A stretch of DNA of 64,000 nucleotides from Cenococcum geophilum 1.58 (Eukaryota > Ascomycota > Dothideomycetes > Gloniales > Gloniaceae): NCBI GenBank assembly GCA_001692895.1, contig KV748196.1:186001-250000 (forward strand), given 5' to 3'. The translations under genes were made by a program, and so were the position numbers. Shown piece by piece: positions 1 through 10,828 of this stretch; positions within the stretch are counted from its first letter, which is position 1; each line of letters opens with the position of its first letter. Under the pieces are notes generated by a model, which made no database searches, was not told the DNA's origin, and worked only from the letters and a program-made list of their open reading frames with translations.

Positions 1-1
1 C

Positions 2-622
2 GACTTGACGAGCTGGAATGATGATTATGAGCCACGAGTACGATTTTCGTATCGCAAAAGCGGGCGAAATAAAGCAAGGACAGCAAACCCTCGCACTAGC
101 CTTGGCACTAATATCCTGCGCACTTGCCATCAAGTTTATAATGAAGGAATTGAAATTCTCTATGGGAAGAACTCTTTTCGAATTTTACACAATAGCGAGG
201 AACCTGGCTTGTTCAGTTCCTATGAGTCTCCGCATCCTTCTTTTAGACATTTCCACATATTAACAGTCCTTCTCCGTGGAGACTTTTCCTCCATCATCTT
301 CCACTCTCCCTGGAGCTTCATAAAACACTTGACGAATCTCAAAATGCTTAAGATCGTCATCGCATTCACCATGTGCATCACCTCTGATGAGGAACAAGTC
401 TACCTACCGTTTATTAAAGACTATATCCGCCATATCGTTGAGGAAGCCCCCGCGCAGTGCGAGCTGAAATGGACGTGGGCAAATCTTGACGAAGACGAGA
501 GGAATTGGGTTAATGCTGAGCTTGCTGGTCCAATGCGCAGCCAAGCTAACAGAGGTCCTGCCGTAGAGGACTTTAACGATGAGAGGCTAGGAGAGCTTGC
601 CGCCAAGTGCACAATTCGCTAA
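2..622 (+). CDS. Uncharacterised fungal protein, 5'-truncated by window edge
   Basis: The reading frame is open from the first bases of the window to a TAA at 620-622, so the true start is probably upstream and about 205 C-terminal residues are visible. A motif of the form ILRTCHQVYNEGIEILY-NSF lies near residues 37-58. This pattern (a leucine-rich stretch, Cys, Gln-Val/Ile-Tyr, an acidic residue, then LY..N.F) is common in a large group of uncharacterised ascomycete proteins, often annotated as 2EXR or F-box-like. The rest is hydrophilic, with an acidic tract near the C-terminus (NLDEDERNW). No catalytic residues are recognised. Base composition is normal and there are no RIP-type stops, so it looks like a live gene. 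Function is unknown. Confidence 0.6.
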   Translation, partial: DLTSWNDDYEPRVRFSYRKSGRNKARTANPRTSLGTNILRTCHQVYNEGIEILYGKNSFRILHNSEEPGLFSSYESPHPSFRHFHILTVLLRGDFSSIIFHSPWSFIKHLTNLKMLKIVIAFTMCITSDEEQVYLPFIKDYIRHIVEEAPAQCELKWTWANLDEDERNWVNAELAGPMRSQANRGPAVEDFNDERLGELAAKCTIR

Positions 623-1201
623 TGTCCGGGCTCATCGTCTAGCTGAGAACACGGATGGGAATTTTTTGACGATTTTGGCGATTTTCTTTTGGTACTTATC
701 CATTCACGTTGGTAAACGGAGGGTTCACAACTACCTATGTCTTCTTTATGACAAGCATTCGAAGTTCACGATTCAAAACTTTGGACAATCACGGCTCAAG
801 AGTGGCACAGGAAATGCTTTGTGTGCTTATCTCATAAATCCAGAAGATTCAAGTGACACAAAGATGCACAGACGCTAAAAAACTCCTGCAAACTCCTAAG
901 CCAATTAGAATAGCGCACTAACTTTAGTTCCCTGTACACCCCCTATTACCTATAAATCTTCTAAAAGCTTGTAGGCGTCGCTTTAGTAGTAACAAAATAT
1001 TTTAAATCGCGTATTTTAACTTTAAATAGCTCTATAGAGGCCCTACTAATAGTTATTAACGCTTTACTTAATATATTTTAATCTTTAAGTAATTGTCTTT
1101 AATTCTATATATATAAAAGCTAATTATAATATAGTTAAAGGTATAAGATATAGCGCATAAACCCTTAAACGCGTTTTTAAAAAAAATCTATATACTACCT
1201 A
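623..1201. other. Intergenic, turning into AT-rich decayed DNA
   Basis: No gene is supported here. From about 950 the sequence becomes TA-rich like the RIP-mutated DNA further right. A phrase resembling ACTCCTARGCYAATTAGA occurs near 893-910 and recurs near 1418-1436 and 3246-3263, always in the same orientation, so the stretch is probably a decayed repeat. Confidence 0.5.
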
Positions 1202-1340
1202 TCCCTTGACACGGCAATTTGGGTCCTTATGTTATCGATAAGAATCAACCAATCGGAAAAGCTGGGTTAATATAAATATCCAATTGAATCCAGTCGTCAA
1301 TACAAGCGAACTTGGCAAAGGACCCTGCCGTGTCAAGGGG
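1202..1340. mobile_element. MITE, 139 bp, TA target duplication
   Basis: The ends are near-perfect inverted repeats: TCCCTTGACACGGCA at 1202-1216 and the complement of CCCCTTGACACGGCA at 1326-1340. TA dinucleotides flank both sides (1200-1201 and 1341-1342). There is no coding capacity. The inner part (GGGTCCTTATGTTATCGATA, then AGAATCAACCAAT) matches, on the opposite strand, the inner part of the element at 61719-61889, so both belong to one family. TA duplication and size fit a Tc1/mariner- or pogo-dependent MITE; that assignment is inferred. Confidence 0.85.
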
Positions 1341-1822
1341 TATTACTACTATATTACGCCTATTCTAATTACTTATTAAGTCCTATAACCTCCTATAAAT
1401 TCCTATAAATTCCTATAAACCCCTAGGCTAATTAGATTACCTGTGTGTATATAGAACCTAAGATACGTCAGGAAAACGGGAGAGTGGTAGGGGCTAGCCA
1501 GGGGCTAGCCCGGGGCTGGCCCGGGGTCATTTTAGCTGGATCCGCTGATCTGCTCATGTACACTTCTTTACGCTAGCCCAGGGCCACTTTAGCTACTTTA
1601 GCTACTTTAGCCACTTTGTATCTAATAGTTATAATATTTATAATATTTCCTATAACTGCAATATTTATAATATTTCTTATAGCCATAATATTTATAAAAT
1701 TAAATTTTTTAAAATTAAATTAATAGCAGTTAAAGGGGGGAGCCTTTCGCAGAGGCTCTAAATCGTTAATTGGCTAGTCTAAATAATCCGCTACCCGTAT
1801 GCTGATTTCCTAACTAGGTCTA

Positions 1823-2262
1823 ATGCCTATTTACCTGCCTGTCTACCTGCCTGCGTATCTGCGTACCTGTCTACCTGCCTACGTACCTACCTGCGTACCT
1901 GCCTGCGTACCTGCCTGCGTACCTGCGTACCTACCTACGTACCTGCCTACGTACCTACGTACCTACCTGCGTACCTACCTGCGTACCTGCCTGCGTACCT
2001 GCGTACCTACCTACGTACCTGCCTACGTACCTACGTACCTACCTGCGTACCTACCTGCGTACCTGCCTGCGTACCTGCGTACCTACCTACGTACCTGCCT
2101 ACGTACCTACGTACCTACCTGCGTACCTACCTGCGTACCTGCCTACGTACCTGCGTACCTACGTACCTGCCTGCGTACCTACATACCTGCCTGCGTACCT
2201 GCGTACCTGCGTACCTGCGTACCTACCTACCTACCTGCCTGCCTGCCTGCCTGTGTCTGTTA
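1823..2262. repeat. CCTG/CCTA/CGTA tetranucleotide array
   Basis: About 440 bp consist almost only of the 4-bp words CCTG, CGTA, CCTA and TACC in higher-order combinations (for example ACCTACCTGCGT and ACCTGCGTACCT), with blocks of roughly 120 bp that look duplicated. It yields a spurious frame rich in Tyr-Leu-Pro/Arg-Thr. The array sits inside the 1464-3144 element, and the homologous element at 40417-42476 carries a different but related CAGG/TAGG array at the matching place. Confidence 0.9.
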
Positions 2263-2946
2263 TAGGAGCTCTACGTCTTTTTAGGGAGACTACCGCTCAG
2301 GCTTCGAGCGATTAATTGAGGAGCAGGGGGGAACCTCACGTAGAGGCTCCAAATAGTCGATTACGGTATTCCCGATAATCTGCCGGTCGTGTACCGATTT
2401 CCTAACTAGGCCTAGGGCCTGCCTGTGTTAGTGTCTAATTCAATTTAGGGGAGGAGTTGGTTCAAACAGTGGTCATCTAGGGTGCCTCCCTAGGAGGCCT
2501 TGATCCGATTTGATTCGGTAACAGGCTGTATCGAGGCTCTGGTTCGATTCGATCGATCGATCGATTGAATTGTTCGTGGTGTTCGCTGGCTGGTCGTTGT
2601 CGTCTGGTTCTGGCGACGGTCGTCTGGTTCTGGCGACGGTCGTCTGGTTCTGGTCACAGTCTGCTAGCTATCGTTTTGGTGCCTCCCTAGGTAGGGAGGA
2701 TGTAAGAAAGGGTAAAAAAATAAGGTGGCATTTAGGTGTACAAGGGGTATGTAAAGACACGTGTCGAGGCTATCGGGAATATAGCGGGGACCCGATGGTA
2801 CTTAGGATAATTTAAATAATTAGGAAAATTAAAGTCCTACCAGAGCCTGCTTAGAGCCTGTTTAAAGCCTACCAGGAGGCCTTTAGGATTTTAATACCCT
2901 AATAGCAATAAATATAATAATAGTAACAATATTTATTTTATAGCTA

Positions 2947-3069
2947 TAAGCTAGCGTATAGCTCTAGGGGGTCAGCTAATATGGCTAAAAGCTAGCGTAT
3001 AGCTCTGGGGGGTTAGCTAATATGGCAGAAAGCTGGCGTATAGCTCTGGGGGGTCAGCTAATATGGCGG
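2947..3069. repeat. Three tandem copies of a 41-bp unit
   Basis: The unit AAAGCTAGCGTATAGCTCTG plus GGGGGTCAGCTAATATGGCGG occurs three times head to tail just inside the right terminus of the 1464-3144 element. Differences between copies are mostly G/A and C/T. Subterminal tandem repeats are typical of DNA transposons, where they can be transposase binding sites; that role is inferred. Confidence 0.8.
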
Positions 3070-3144
3070 AAAGCTGGCCCCGGGCCCCAAAATCACTTTT
3101 AGCGAAACCAAATTTCGTGCGCCACCTCCCGTTTTCCTGACGTA

Positions 3145-3607
3145 CGTTACTCTTCTATATATACCTGTTGTCGGTTAAAATATAACTAATTTGTATTCTT
3201 TTTAACTCCTACTAACTTCTACTAACTTCTATAAACCTACGAACTCCTAGGCTAATTAGATACCGCCTAACACTTCTATACTAATAGCAATTATAGGAAG
3301 AAATAGTATAAAGGCTAATAGAAAACGGGGATAAATGGGGTAGAAGTTTATCTACGCCTAATAGGTAGTATTATACCCGAGTATAGAAAAGTGTAGCTGA
3401 TCATGGTTTATGACATATGACCATCCTTTTCTGAAGCGACTGTATAGCCCTTGAAGGCAGGAGCCACACTAAAAACACCACGCCTGGAATGCATCGACAT
3501 TATATTTCCATCTTAAACGTGGATGCTCCGGCAAAATCCTTAGATTACCACTCAATAACAAATGCTGAAATCCACCATTTTGCCCACAACCCCATCGCCC
3601 CTTATAC
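3145..3607. other. Gap between repeat element and DDB1 gene
   Basis: The left half is AT-rich and repeats the CTCCTAGGCTAATTAGAT phrase seen on the other side of the 1464-3144 element. It also holds short tandem ACTTCTACTA units near 3206-3232. From about 3400 composition returns to normal. This is the 3' flank of the DDB1 gene; no gene is seen. Confidence 0.5.
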
Positions 3608-6600
3608 TCAATGCAACCTTCTTAGCGCTTCCACCATGCTCCTTACCTCCTCTACATCAACACCCAAGCCCTCTACCACCTTCTCCTGCACCTCTGCAGT
3701 GCAGTCTAAGAACCGCTCAATGAGATCCCCATCTACAAATCTATTCGGCTCATCCGACTCCCGCACTTGGTTTTTGAACGCGCGATACTTGTTGAACGGC
3801 ACATCCCCGGGACTCTTGACGAGTTCGGCCAAGTTCGATTGGAGGGTAATGAGGAGATTTTGTTTTGATGGCGTGATGAGCGCGAAGAGGTAGAGAGATC
3901 CTTCAACCTATTGCGCGATGTATCAGTCACAATTCCTCACGTAGTGTATATGCTGGGGTCCGGCCGGCGAAAACAGTGTAGGAAACTCACAGTTGCAATG
4001 AAAGCCCTAGGAATAACAGCCGCATCCGGAGCCGTAAGGACTTCAATTCTCCGAATACGATTCGCCATTTCACCAAGCAACATCTCGCTACTTATCTGCA
4101 ACCTCCGTTTGTCATCGTCGGTGACGCCATTCGTATCACGGTAGAGCACCATCAGATTCCCTTCAGCGTCGCTCTCTAGGTACGTGTTCTCCGCAACCTC
4201 AGCAACAGCGGTGCCCCAAGTTGTCTGGAAATGTCGAGCAATTTCGGTAAGTGTGTCTGGTAGACCAGCCCCACCGCGCTTATACTGTACTACGGATACA
4301 CTCTTCATAAGATCGGCGACAACAATGGTGTCGCCGTTGACAGTGACGTCGATAGGCGCTGTGGATGTGCGGAAGCTGACACACTTGGTGAGGCTTGGAG
4401 GGCTGGGAGTTGAGTATTCGAAGGAATATATGACGACCTAATGTGATTGTTACATGTGTGTTTAATTTTGGTAATTAAGAATGCTGAACTTACGGTCTTA
4501 ATGAGCGCAGCTACAATTTTCCCCTCTACCATAGCAAGACACCTACATCCGCCTTTGAGGGAGAGTTCCGTAACCAGCTTTAGCATCCTATCTTCAGTTA
4601 CTTCTAGGATTATTATGCGCCCCCGTTCAGCTGCCGCCGGCTCGTCTTCGAGATATGCAGTCCCCACAACGAATCGTTCAGCAAGAGAACCAGTGCCGTC
4701 ATCTAGCTCGCAGCGCATAACGCTCTCAACTAGTTCATCTTCATTCAGAGGATACGTATCGAGTTCCTTGAACAGGATTTCATCAGCGAGTTTGAAGTGG
4801 CTTTGCATGATCTCAACTCCGCCCTTTAATATCCGCTTGATAGTACCCATACCGAAAGCCTTTAGACTTGGCGAGTAGGCTATCCGCCGTACAGTTTCAT
4901 TGACCAGCAATGTCTGTACATGTGTTGTCCTCTCTGCATCCACTAATGCAATTCTGAGATCTTCTGATGTTGCGATTGCAATAGCGCCGGGATAAGACTC
5001 AGAGTCAAATGAGCAGACGGATGTTGCTTTCTCCGCGGTGACCGCAGAGTAAATAATCCGGCCTTCCGAACCGTATATTAGACTGGGATGCTCACAAGTA
5101 GCTAACACATTGAAGAGACCGTCTCCTCTTGGTAGAGCGCGAAAAGTCGCTTGCTGTGTTCCAAGAACAATGCTTTTCTTTCCCGAGAGTTCGTGTGTTT
5201 GTGGATCCATTGCAAAGGTAACGACGTTTCCATCAGCCATTGCGATAAACAAGGTCGGTGGCTTGTTTTCGAAAATTTTCGTGAGAAGCAGTGATCTGGG
5301 AACAGAACCGTCCGCAACAGTGACTGTGTTTATACTTTTAAGTGTCATCAGATCAAGCACTGAAACCGCAGAGTTCTGCCAAAATCCGACAAAGCAAATC
5401 GTCTCAGGAGCTGGTGGAAGGGCAATACAAGCGACCTGGCTCTCTACACCATATACTTTCCCGGTGACCATTTTGATGCCATCATTAATATCCAATACAA
5501 CCAAACCGACACCACCAAGGGAAATGAAAATATTGCTGTCGTTCGCGGAGGCCGCGGTAATAGCTTGATTATTCGATGGTGTCCATTCAGAACTAACCAT
5601 GCCACTGTCTAAGTCTGTCACTTGGACACGAGAACTAGTGACCTGTAACAGTCGCGCTTGAGGTATATTGGCGGCCAGCAGTGTGTTCTCGGATAAGATC
5701 ATTCCCTTAAACTCCTCCACCTCTTCAACCTCTCCATCTGAGTCAAAACGGAAAACGCGGGACTCGTTCACGAAGGTTACTAGCAGCGTATCCACATATT
5801 CAGAGGAAGGGTTAGACTTGAGACTGAACAGATTCGAGATGTGTTCCATTTCACCTAGTACTCCAAGATCTTCCAGGCCCACGCCACTCCGGACACTTCG
5901 CAGACTGCCGTCTTGATAAGCTCCGCTGCCCGTTACGATACGAGCTTGGCCAGATGAATATTCGTTACTCTGGCCTTCGCCTGATCTATTGCCCATGTCC
6001 ATTATGGTAAAGTCGAGAATAGGAGCTATATTAGCAAAGGTTTGAATAATCTCCATAGACTTCTCGGTGATTCTGATGACCTGCGAATCTCCTTGATGAG
6101 ATCCGACAAATATTTGCCCCGCATCTAGATATATGAGCACTGAGGCTCGAGATGTTTGTCCAATTATGTCCAGCTTCCAGTCTTGAACGGTGCTGCCATC
6201 CATGACCAACATTAATAAGTATAGCCTGCCGTAATCATCAGCCAAAACAAATCGTTGGCTGTCCACACGTTCCCAGGCGACAAAAATGGTAGCTTCCTCG
6301 AGCGGCTGCATATGCACCTCATTAGTTGAATCGTCGTAATATGTAATCGACGTTTCTCCCAGTATTAGTAGACCATCTATTGCTCATTAGAAATCGTAGA
6401 ATATAACTGTAGTCTTGAAACTTATCTTACATGCAGGCTCTGAGATTGGGATTAGGTGACTCGCTCCAAGCTCCAGCTCTTCTCGCAACCCTTCCACATC
6501 TTCGAGCTCAACAGCATCTCCGCTTCCCACTCCGGCTGAAAATGCAAGCTGCCGTAATTTTAATCGAATTTTAGAATGCAAGTCCTCATACAGGAGGGCG

Positions 6601-7224
6601 AGCTTCGGCTTCTCTATCTGGGTTGACCTTGGATGTAGAAAGGCTGACGACCGAACGAACATTTCCGTTATCCTTGTTGGCACTGGCTCTCCCACATTCC
6701 CAATTTCCATATCCTGTTTTTTCTTCTTGCCTTTCTGTATGAGGGGTACAACAGTTATGATTCCTTCATACAGCTCGAGAGTCATAAATCTTCCAGTCGG
6801 ATCGATAAGGCATCTCTCTCCAGTCTGAGATTCTCGGGCAGCCTTATCGGCCACACTTTCGAACTTCTTCTCTGTCCGTAATTGCCTGCTCTCTGGGTCC
6901 CAAGATAATGTAAAGTAGACGAATCTATCTGTCCCTACGAAGAGGTGGTCTGTGGTTGACGCAGCTGGGCGGAGCTTCTGGAGCATCGTAACTTTGCCAT
7001 AGATGGCTTTTGAATGCTGAAGAGATAAACCATCGGAATTTTGGGAGTAGAATTCCAGGCGGTTGGCTTTCCTGAGTAAAATATCCGTATTAGCATACTG
7101 AAGCCGTCTAGCCTTCTATCACTGCTTACGCAACTACAAGGCAATCTTCCTCCGCAATCAGGAAGTTCAACTTGAGCGCATGGCGCACGCTGCTTGGCCG
7201 GTGGATGGGAGCTAGATATGCCAT
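3608..7224 (-). CDS. DDB1: DNA damage-binding protein 1 (DDB1) homologue
   Basis: Reconstructed as five exons, complement(3608-3907, 3991-4437, 4494-6376, 6431-7071, 7130-7224), giving 1121 residues against about 1140 for the family. All four introns are 54-83 bp with GT/AG ends. The start MAYLAPIHRPSSVRHALKLNF matches the usual N-terminus. Family landmarks follow in order: VGSHQGDSQ and the GSGAYQDGSLR region of the first half, LGTQ in the middle, IVVADLMKSV near residue 900, and the C-terminal FVDGDLIERFLD. DDB1 is a three-beta-propeller adaptor that bridges CUL4 to substrate receptors in ubiquitin ligases for nucleotide-excision repair and chromatin control. The fold and function come from family knowledge; the sequence shows homology and an intact frame. 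It is transcribed away from the RPC37 gene. Confidence 0.93.
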
Positions 7225-7395
7225 GATTATAGGAGCCTTCTACAGCTCTACACTGAGGGTTATCTTCGGAGGTATTCATGTCATTAAAGCCGAGAGCTTG
7301 GAACGCGAATTTCAGACGTGACTTGGACGTGGTATGGTGGGGCAGCCTTGAACTTTTTTTTTTGAGAATATCAACTTCATCAACACACAACCACC
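7225..7395. promoter_or_regulatory. Shared 171-bp divergent promoter, DDB1/RPC37
   Basis: The DDB1 start codon (7224, minus) and the RPC37 start codon (7396, plus) are 171 bp apart and head to head, so both promoters must fit here or overlap the first exons. A poly-T tract at 7351-7360 is visible. The RPC37 ATG sits in a good fungal context (CCACCATGGC). No TATA box is obvious. Confidence 0.6.
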
Positions 7396-8705
7396 ATGGC
7401 TCGTAAGAACATACTATCTTGCCCTGAATCTCAGGGCTTAAAATTCATGAAATTCCCAAGAATGCTAACTTTTTTGTTTTGCGACAGCCGCAGCAGTAGA
7501 TACGGAAGACGACGACCCAGTCGTTGCGGAATACGATGTCTTCATCACCTCTGAGCTCATGGAGCAGACTTACCTCTTACAATATCTAAACCGTTCCAAA
7601 GACCAGCCATACAACTATAGGAATAGGATGCAACCCATGGAAATGCGCATTAAACCCAAAGTTGGCTTCATCGAAGTCGACGTACCCATGAATGTACATC
7701 TTAACTACAACAAACATAAAGGCGTTAGATGGGGTGAAGCCCTTCGAAAGGCAAAGGAGGATGGCCAGAATTCTTTTGGTGTTGCTTCTGGGTTCGAGCG
7801 TGTACCTATACAGAGAGGTGTGGGAAGTCGGCCTGGTGGACGTCCCAGTCCTACGAATCCAGGAGGCGAAGATACGGAAGATGATATTGACGATCTCCTA
7901 CGCAGATTTGATGATGCAAACGATAAAGGTCATGTTATGAATAAACAGACACTAGGAGGGCAGGTTCTCAAGGAGGAGCCTGGCAAACCTAGGTACATGC
8001 TTGGGACATTTCGTGGCAGTGTGACTCCCTATCCTGCCTCGCACCTTTTCGCTTCCGCTAAATCCAAGAAACAGATGAGTTACATCTCACCAAGCTCAAT
8101 GGAATCGTTCAGATGCGTCCGCAATTCCACCATCTTGATGCGCTTGCACACCAGGACAACGCAGCACGTCGCCGCGAGCGAGAAGCGGCCGAACCTCCTC
8201 GCACAACCGAACCTCGCGCTGTTCAGCTACAGATAAAGTCTGCTGATGGTGAAAATGTGGATATGACCTCTACAAAGAACTTCCTCCGTATAGCCCAAGA
8301 AGAACCGTGGACCAAATTAAGATATCATGATGAAGATGTGAGTACTGTTTTCGTCCTTGAATTTCTAAAAGGCCGCACTAAGATTCTTAGTCACCTGAAG
8401 CATATGCCACTTATCGTGAGAAACTTTTCGTGCAAAATACTGCGGCAGCACCTAAACTACATTCATCTATGACCAACGAACAGTATCTCGATGCTATCAG
8501 TGCTCCTCGAATAGACCCCAGCGACAAAAACAGTAAAAAGAAACCGTTAACCAGGAGACAAATGCATGCTGTTGATGAATCCGAGGATTCGGATGACCAA
8601 GCTGAAGACCCCCATTTGACTGAGGAAACTCCGGGAGAAGCTCCGGTAGAAGCTCGTATGGGTGTCGACGACGGAGGGAGTGATACGGCCCATGAAGGGC
8701 CATAA
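7396..8705 (+). CDS. RPC37: RNA polymerase III subunit C5 / Rpc37 (POLR3E-like)
   Basis: Exons join(7396-7402, 7488-8018, 8075-8337, 8391-8705) give 371 residues. The first coding exon is only 7 nt, followed by a GTAAGA donor and an acceptor at 7486-7487. Landmarks of the RPC5 family are the early acidic segment VVAEYDVFITSEL, the block of basic and aromatic residues KPKVGFIEVDVPM, and ELHLTKLNGIVQMRPQFHHL, which is created exactly by splicing 8018 to 8075. The C-terminal about 90 residues are acidic and low-complexity. In yeast Rpc37 pairs with Rpc53 in a TFIIF-like heterodimer of Pol III that acts in initiation, termination and reinitiation. The nuclear role is from family knowledge. The neighbour DDB1 is functionally unrelated. 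Confidence 0.88.
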
Positions 8706-9115
8706 TAAGTGGAGAAGGGAAATGAAGGAAATTTAGAATACCTGATGTTCCAGTAGATAAGCTTCCAGCACGTGTCTTATGCATAGCGGCAGCGTTTAAA
8801 AAAGGGTTCTCAAATTTCTTGTACAATAGAAACTTCTTCGATTGTAGAACAATATGCTGCGGCACTACATCCCTTCTATTTTTCATGCATACCATAGTTA
8901 CATTAAACTAGATTTTCAGTCACTCCAACTACATGTTTCACCAGTAGAGGTCACGTGGAAGGGGGAAAACTAATTCCGGTGGCACAAATTTTCGTCTTGC
9001 TTTTTCTCAGGGGACAACAGTTAATTTCAAGCTCAACACCGAAACCACCAAGCTGCATCTGGGAAATCCTTAGCAGATCAACCTTCAATTACTCACACTA
9101 CAGTTTTCATCGGCC
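8706..9115. other. Intergenic gap, RPC37 to HIBADH
   Basis: Normal composition. It holds the 3' flank of RPC37 and the 5' flank of the dehydrogenase gene. A TC-rich run (CTTGCTTTTTCTCAGGGG) near 8997-9014 could lie in a promoter. No gene is seen on either strand. Confidence 0.5.
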
Positions 9116-10605
9116 ATGGCGTTAGCCTTGGCTTTAAGGGTCCTCTTCCCGCGAAAAACTGCTCCAGCGGCCTCCGACAGGTGACTGCTGCCACGACCTC
9201 GGTTCAGGATGAACCAAATTGCGGAGACCCTGGAGACATTCCGGCCACATGACTTGATCCTCTTGGCCATCAACATAAATCCACAACTCACATTCGAAAG
9301 AACCAGAAGAGATGCGAGCAGCGACAGCGATAGCTTCACCTTTGAGGCGGCTCGCTACTCTTACAGCCAGGCAAACTTGTAGACGATGTTTCTCCAGCTC
9401 ACAGAGTGTACAAGCAGTATGGGGATTCATAGGTCTCGGCCGCATGGGTGCGTATTATATCCGGAGTTCACATGACGACAATTAGTTATACTCACACTGA
9501 CTCCAGGGTATCCAATGGCAAAGAATCTCCGTGCAAAATTACCCATTGACGATACTCTTATTATCCAAGACGTCAATCTTGAGGCGACGAAGAAGTTCCT
9601 CCAAGAGAACCCTGAGGGCGTGGGAATCGCAGATAGTGCGCGAGAAGTTGGTGAAAAGGCTGTATGTCTCCAATCTTACTCATTCTTCCTGCCCGTCCTT
9701 TCATGATGAGTATGTTCTATCAATGATCTAAGTTGGGAGTTACTTTCTGTAACTCTTCCTCTGATTTCACTATTTTATTTTAGCCAATCCTCTGAATTCT
9801 TGCAAGCTATACCGGTTATCAAAATGTCCGCCATATTTGATGCCGGGACCTCGCTGATTCGGTTGCTTAGGAAGCTGTCATCACCGTGCTGCCAGAACCG
9901 CATCATGTTCAGGGAGTGTACAGGTCTATGCTTCAACCACCATCTCTTTTGAAAGATGGTACCGCTAAAGAAAGGCTTTTCATCGACTGCTCGACCATTG
10001 ACCCAACGACGTCTCGGGAAGTTGCCAATGCCGTCCACTCATCTGGCCAAGGAAAGTTCGTCGACGCTCCGATGTCGGGGGGTGTTGTCGGAGCCCAAGC
10101 AGGCACTCTGACTTTCATGATTGGCGCCGCTCCGGAACTCGTTGATCGAGTGACAGAGATCCTCTCGATGATGGGCCGTCGGGTTCTTCACCTTGGCGAA
10201 CAAGGTGCCGGTCTCCATGGTAAACTCGCAAACAACTACCTCCTGGCTCTAAACAACATAGCCACCGCTGAGGCCATGAACATGGGCATCACCTGGGGCC
10301 TCGATCCTAAGGCTCTAGCAAACATTATCAACACCAGCACAGGCAAATGCTGGCCTAGCGAGGTTAACAATCCCGTTCCTGGGGTTATCGAAGGTTCTCC
10401 AGCAAGCAGAGGGTACGAAGGCGGCTTCGGCATCGCCCTCGCAAACAAAGATCTCAAGCTAGCACTAAAAGCCGCGAAAGAAGCCAACGTCAAGCTAAGT
10501 CTCGGAGAACCCGCGAAGCAGCTTTACGATGAGGTGGAAGCCGATCTCAAGTGCAAAGGCCGGGATTTCTCAGTTGTGTATAGATACCTTGGGGGCAAAG
10601 AATAA
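9116..10605 (+). CDS. 3-hydroxyisobutyrate dehydrogenase, probably mitochondrial
   Basis: Oxidises 3-hydroxyisobutyrate to methylmalonate semialdehyde with NAD in valine breakdown. Proposed exons join(9116-9180, 9398-9447, 9507-9661, 9871-10605) give 334 residues, the usual length. The N-terminus MALALALRVLFPRK is basic and hydrophobic like a mitochondrial presequence. The Rossmann glycine motif GFIGLGRMGYPMAKNL follows, then FIDCSTIDP, the substrate loop DAPMSGGVVGAQAGTL and the catalytic-lysine helix GKLANNYLL. The last two exons and the 9447/9507 junction are secure. The first exon and its 217-bp intron are less sure, since acceptors ending at 9370 and 9392 are also in phase. The intron 9662-9870 (209 bp) is long for this locus. 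A related beta-hydroxyacid dehydrogenase is possible. Confidence 0.85.
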
Positions 10606-10828
10606 AGCCAGCCCAGTCGCGTACAAAACTAGCATAAAATAACTATTCAGATGCCATGTGCATTACAGAATTTGGAGTTGATGTTCCTATGCCTGAAGCC
10701 ATCAGAAAAGCCCCCCACCGCGTCACGCCTTTGTCCCATACCCCATAATCTCACACTTGCCGCCAATAGCCTTGTCAATCAAGTAATTCCTTACAGTCCA
10801 GCTCTACTCTTTTATCATGCGTCTGTGT

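Larger units (their letters stand above)
1464..3144. mobile_element. Non-autonomous TIR element, about 1.7 kb, carrying a satellite-rich core
   Basis: Inverted termini TACGTCAGGAAAACGGGAG (1464-1482) and its complement (3126-3144) bound the element. Just inside the ends are GC-rich stretches made of GGGGCTAGCC and GGCCCCGGGCCCC-like words. The core (about 1735-2912) contains a long tetranucleotide-type array and is homologous, in reverse orientation, to the element inserted at 40417-42476. The core may therefore be a separate element nested in the TIR element. No transposase frame is present. I could not identify a clean target duplication. Confidence 0.7.

Noticed and set aside
1823-2262. 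Possible CRISPR-like array
   Set aside because: Direct tandem microsatellite without unique spacers, in a eukaryotic genome.
1823-2284. 153-codon open frame rich in Tyr-Leu-Pro and Arg-Thr
   Set aside because: It is only the translation of a tetranucleotide array inside a transposable element.
9134-9445. Minus-strand frames of 84-103 codons upstream of HIBADH
   Set aside because: They overlap the proposed first exons and intron of HIBADH, have no family signature and lack a supported start.
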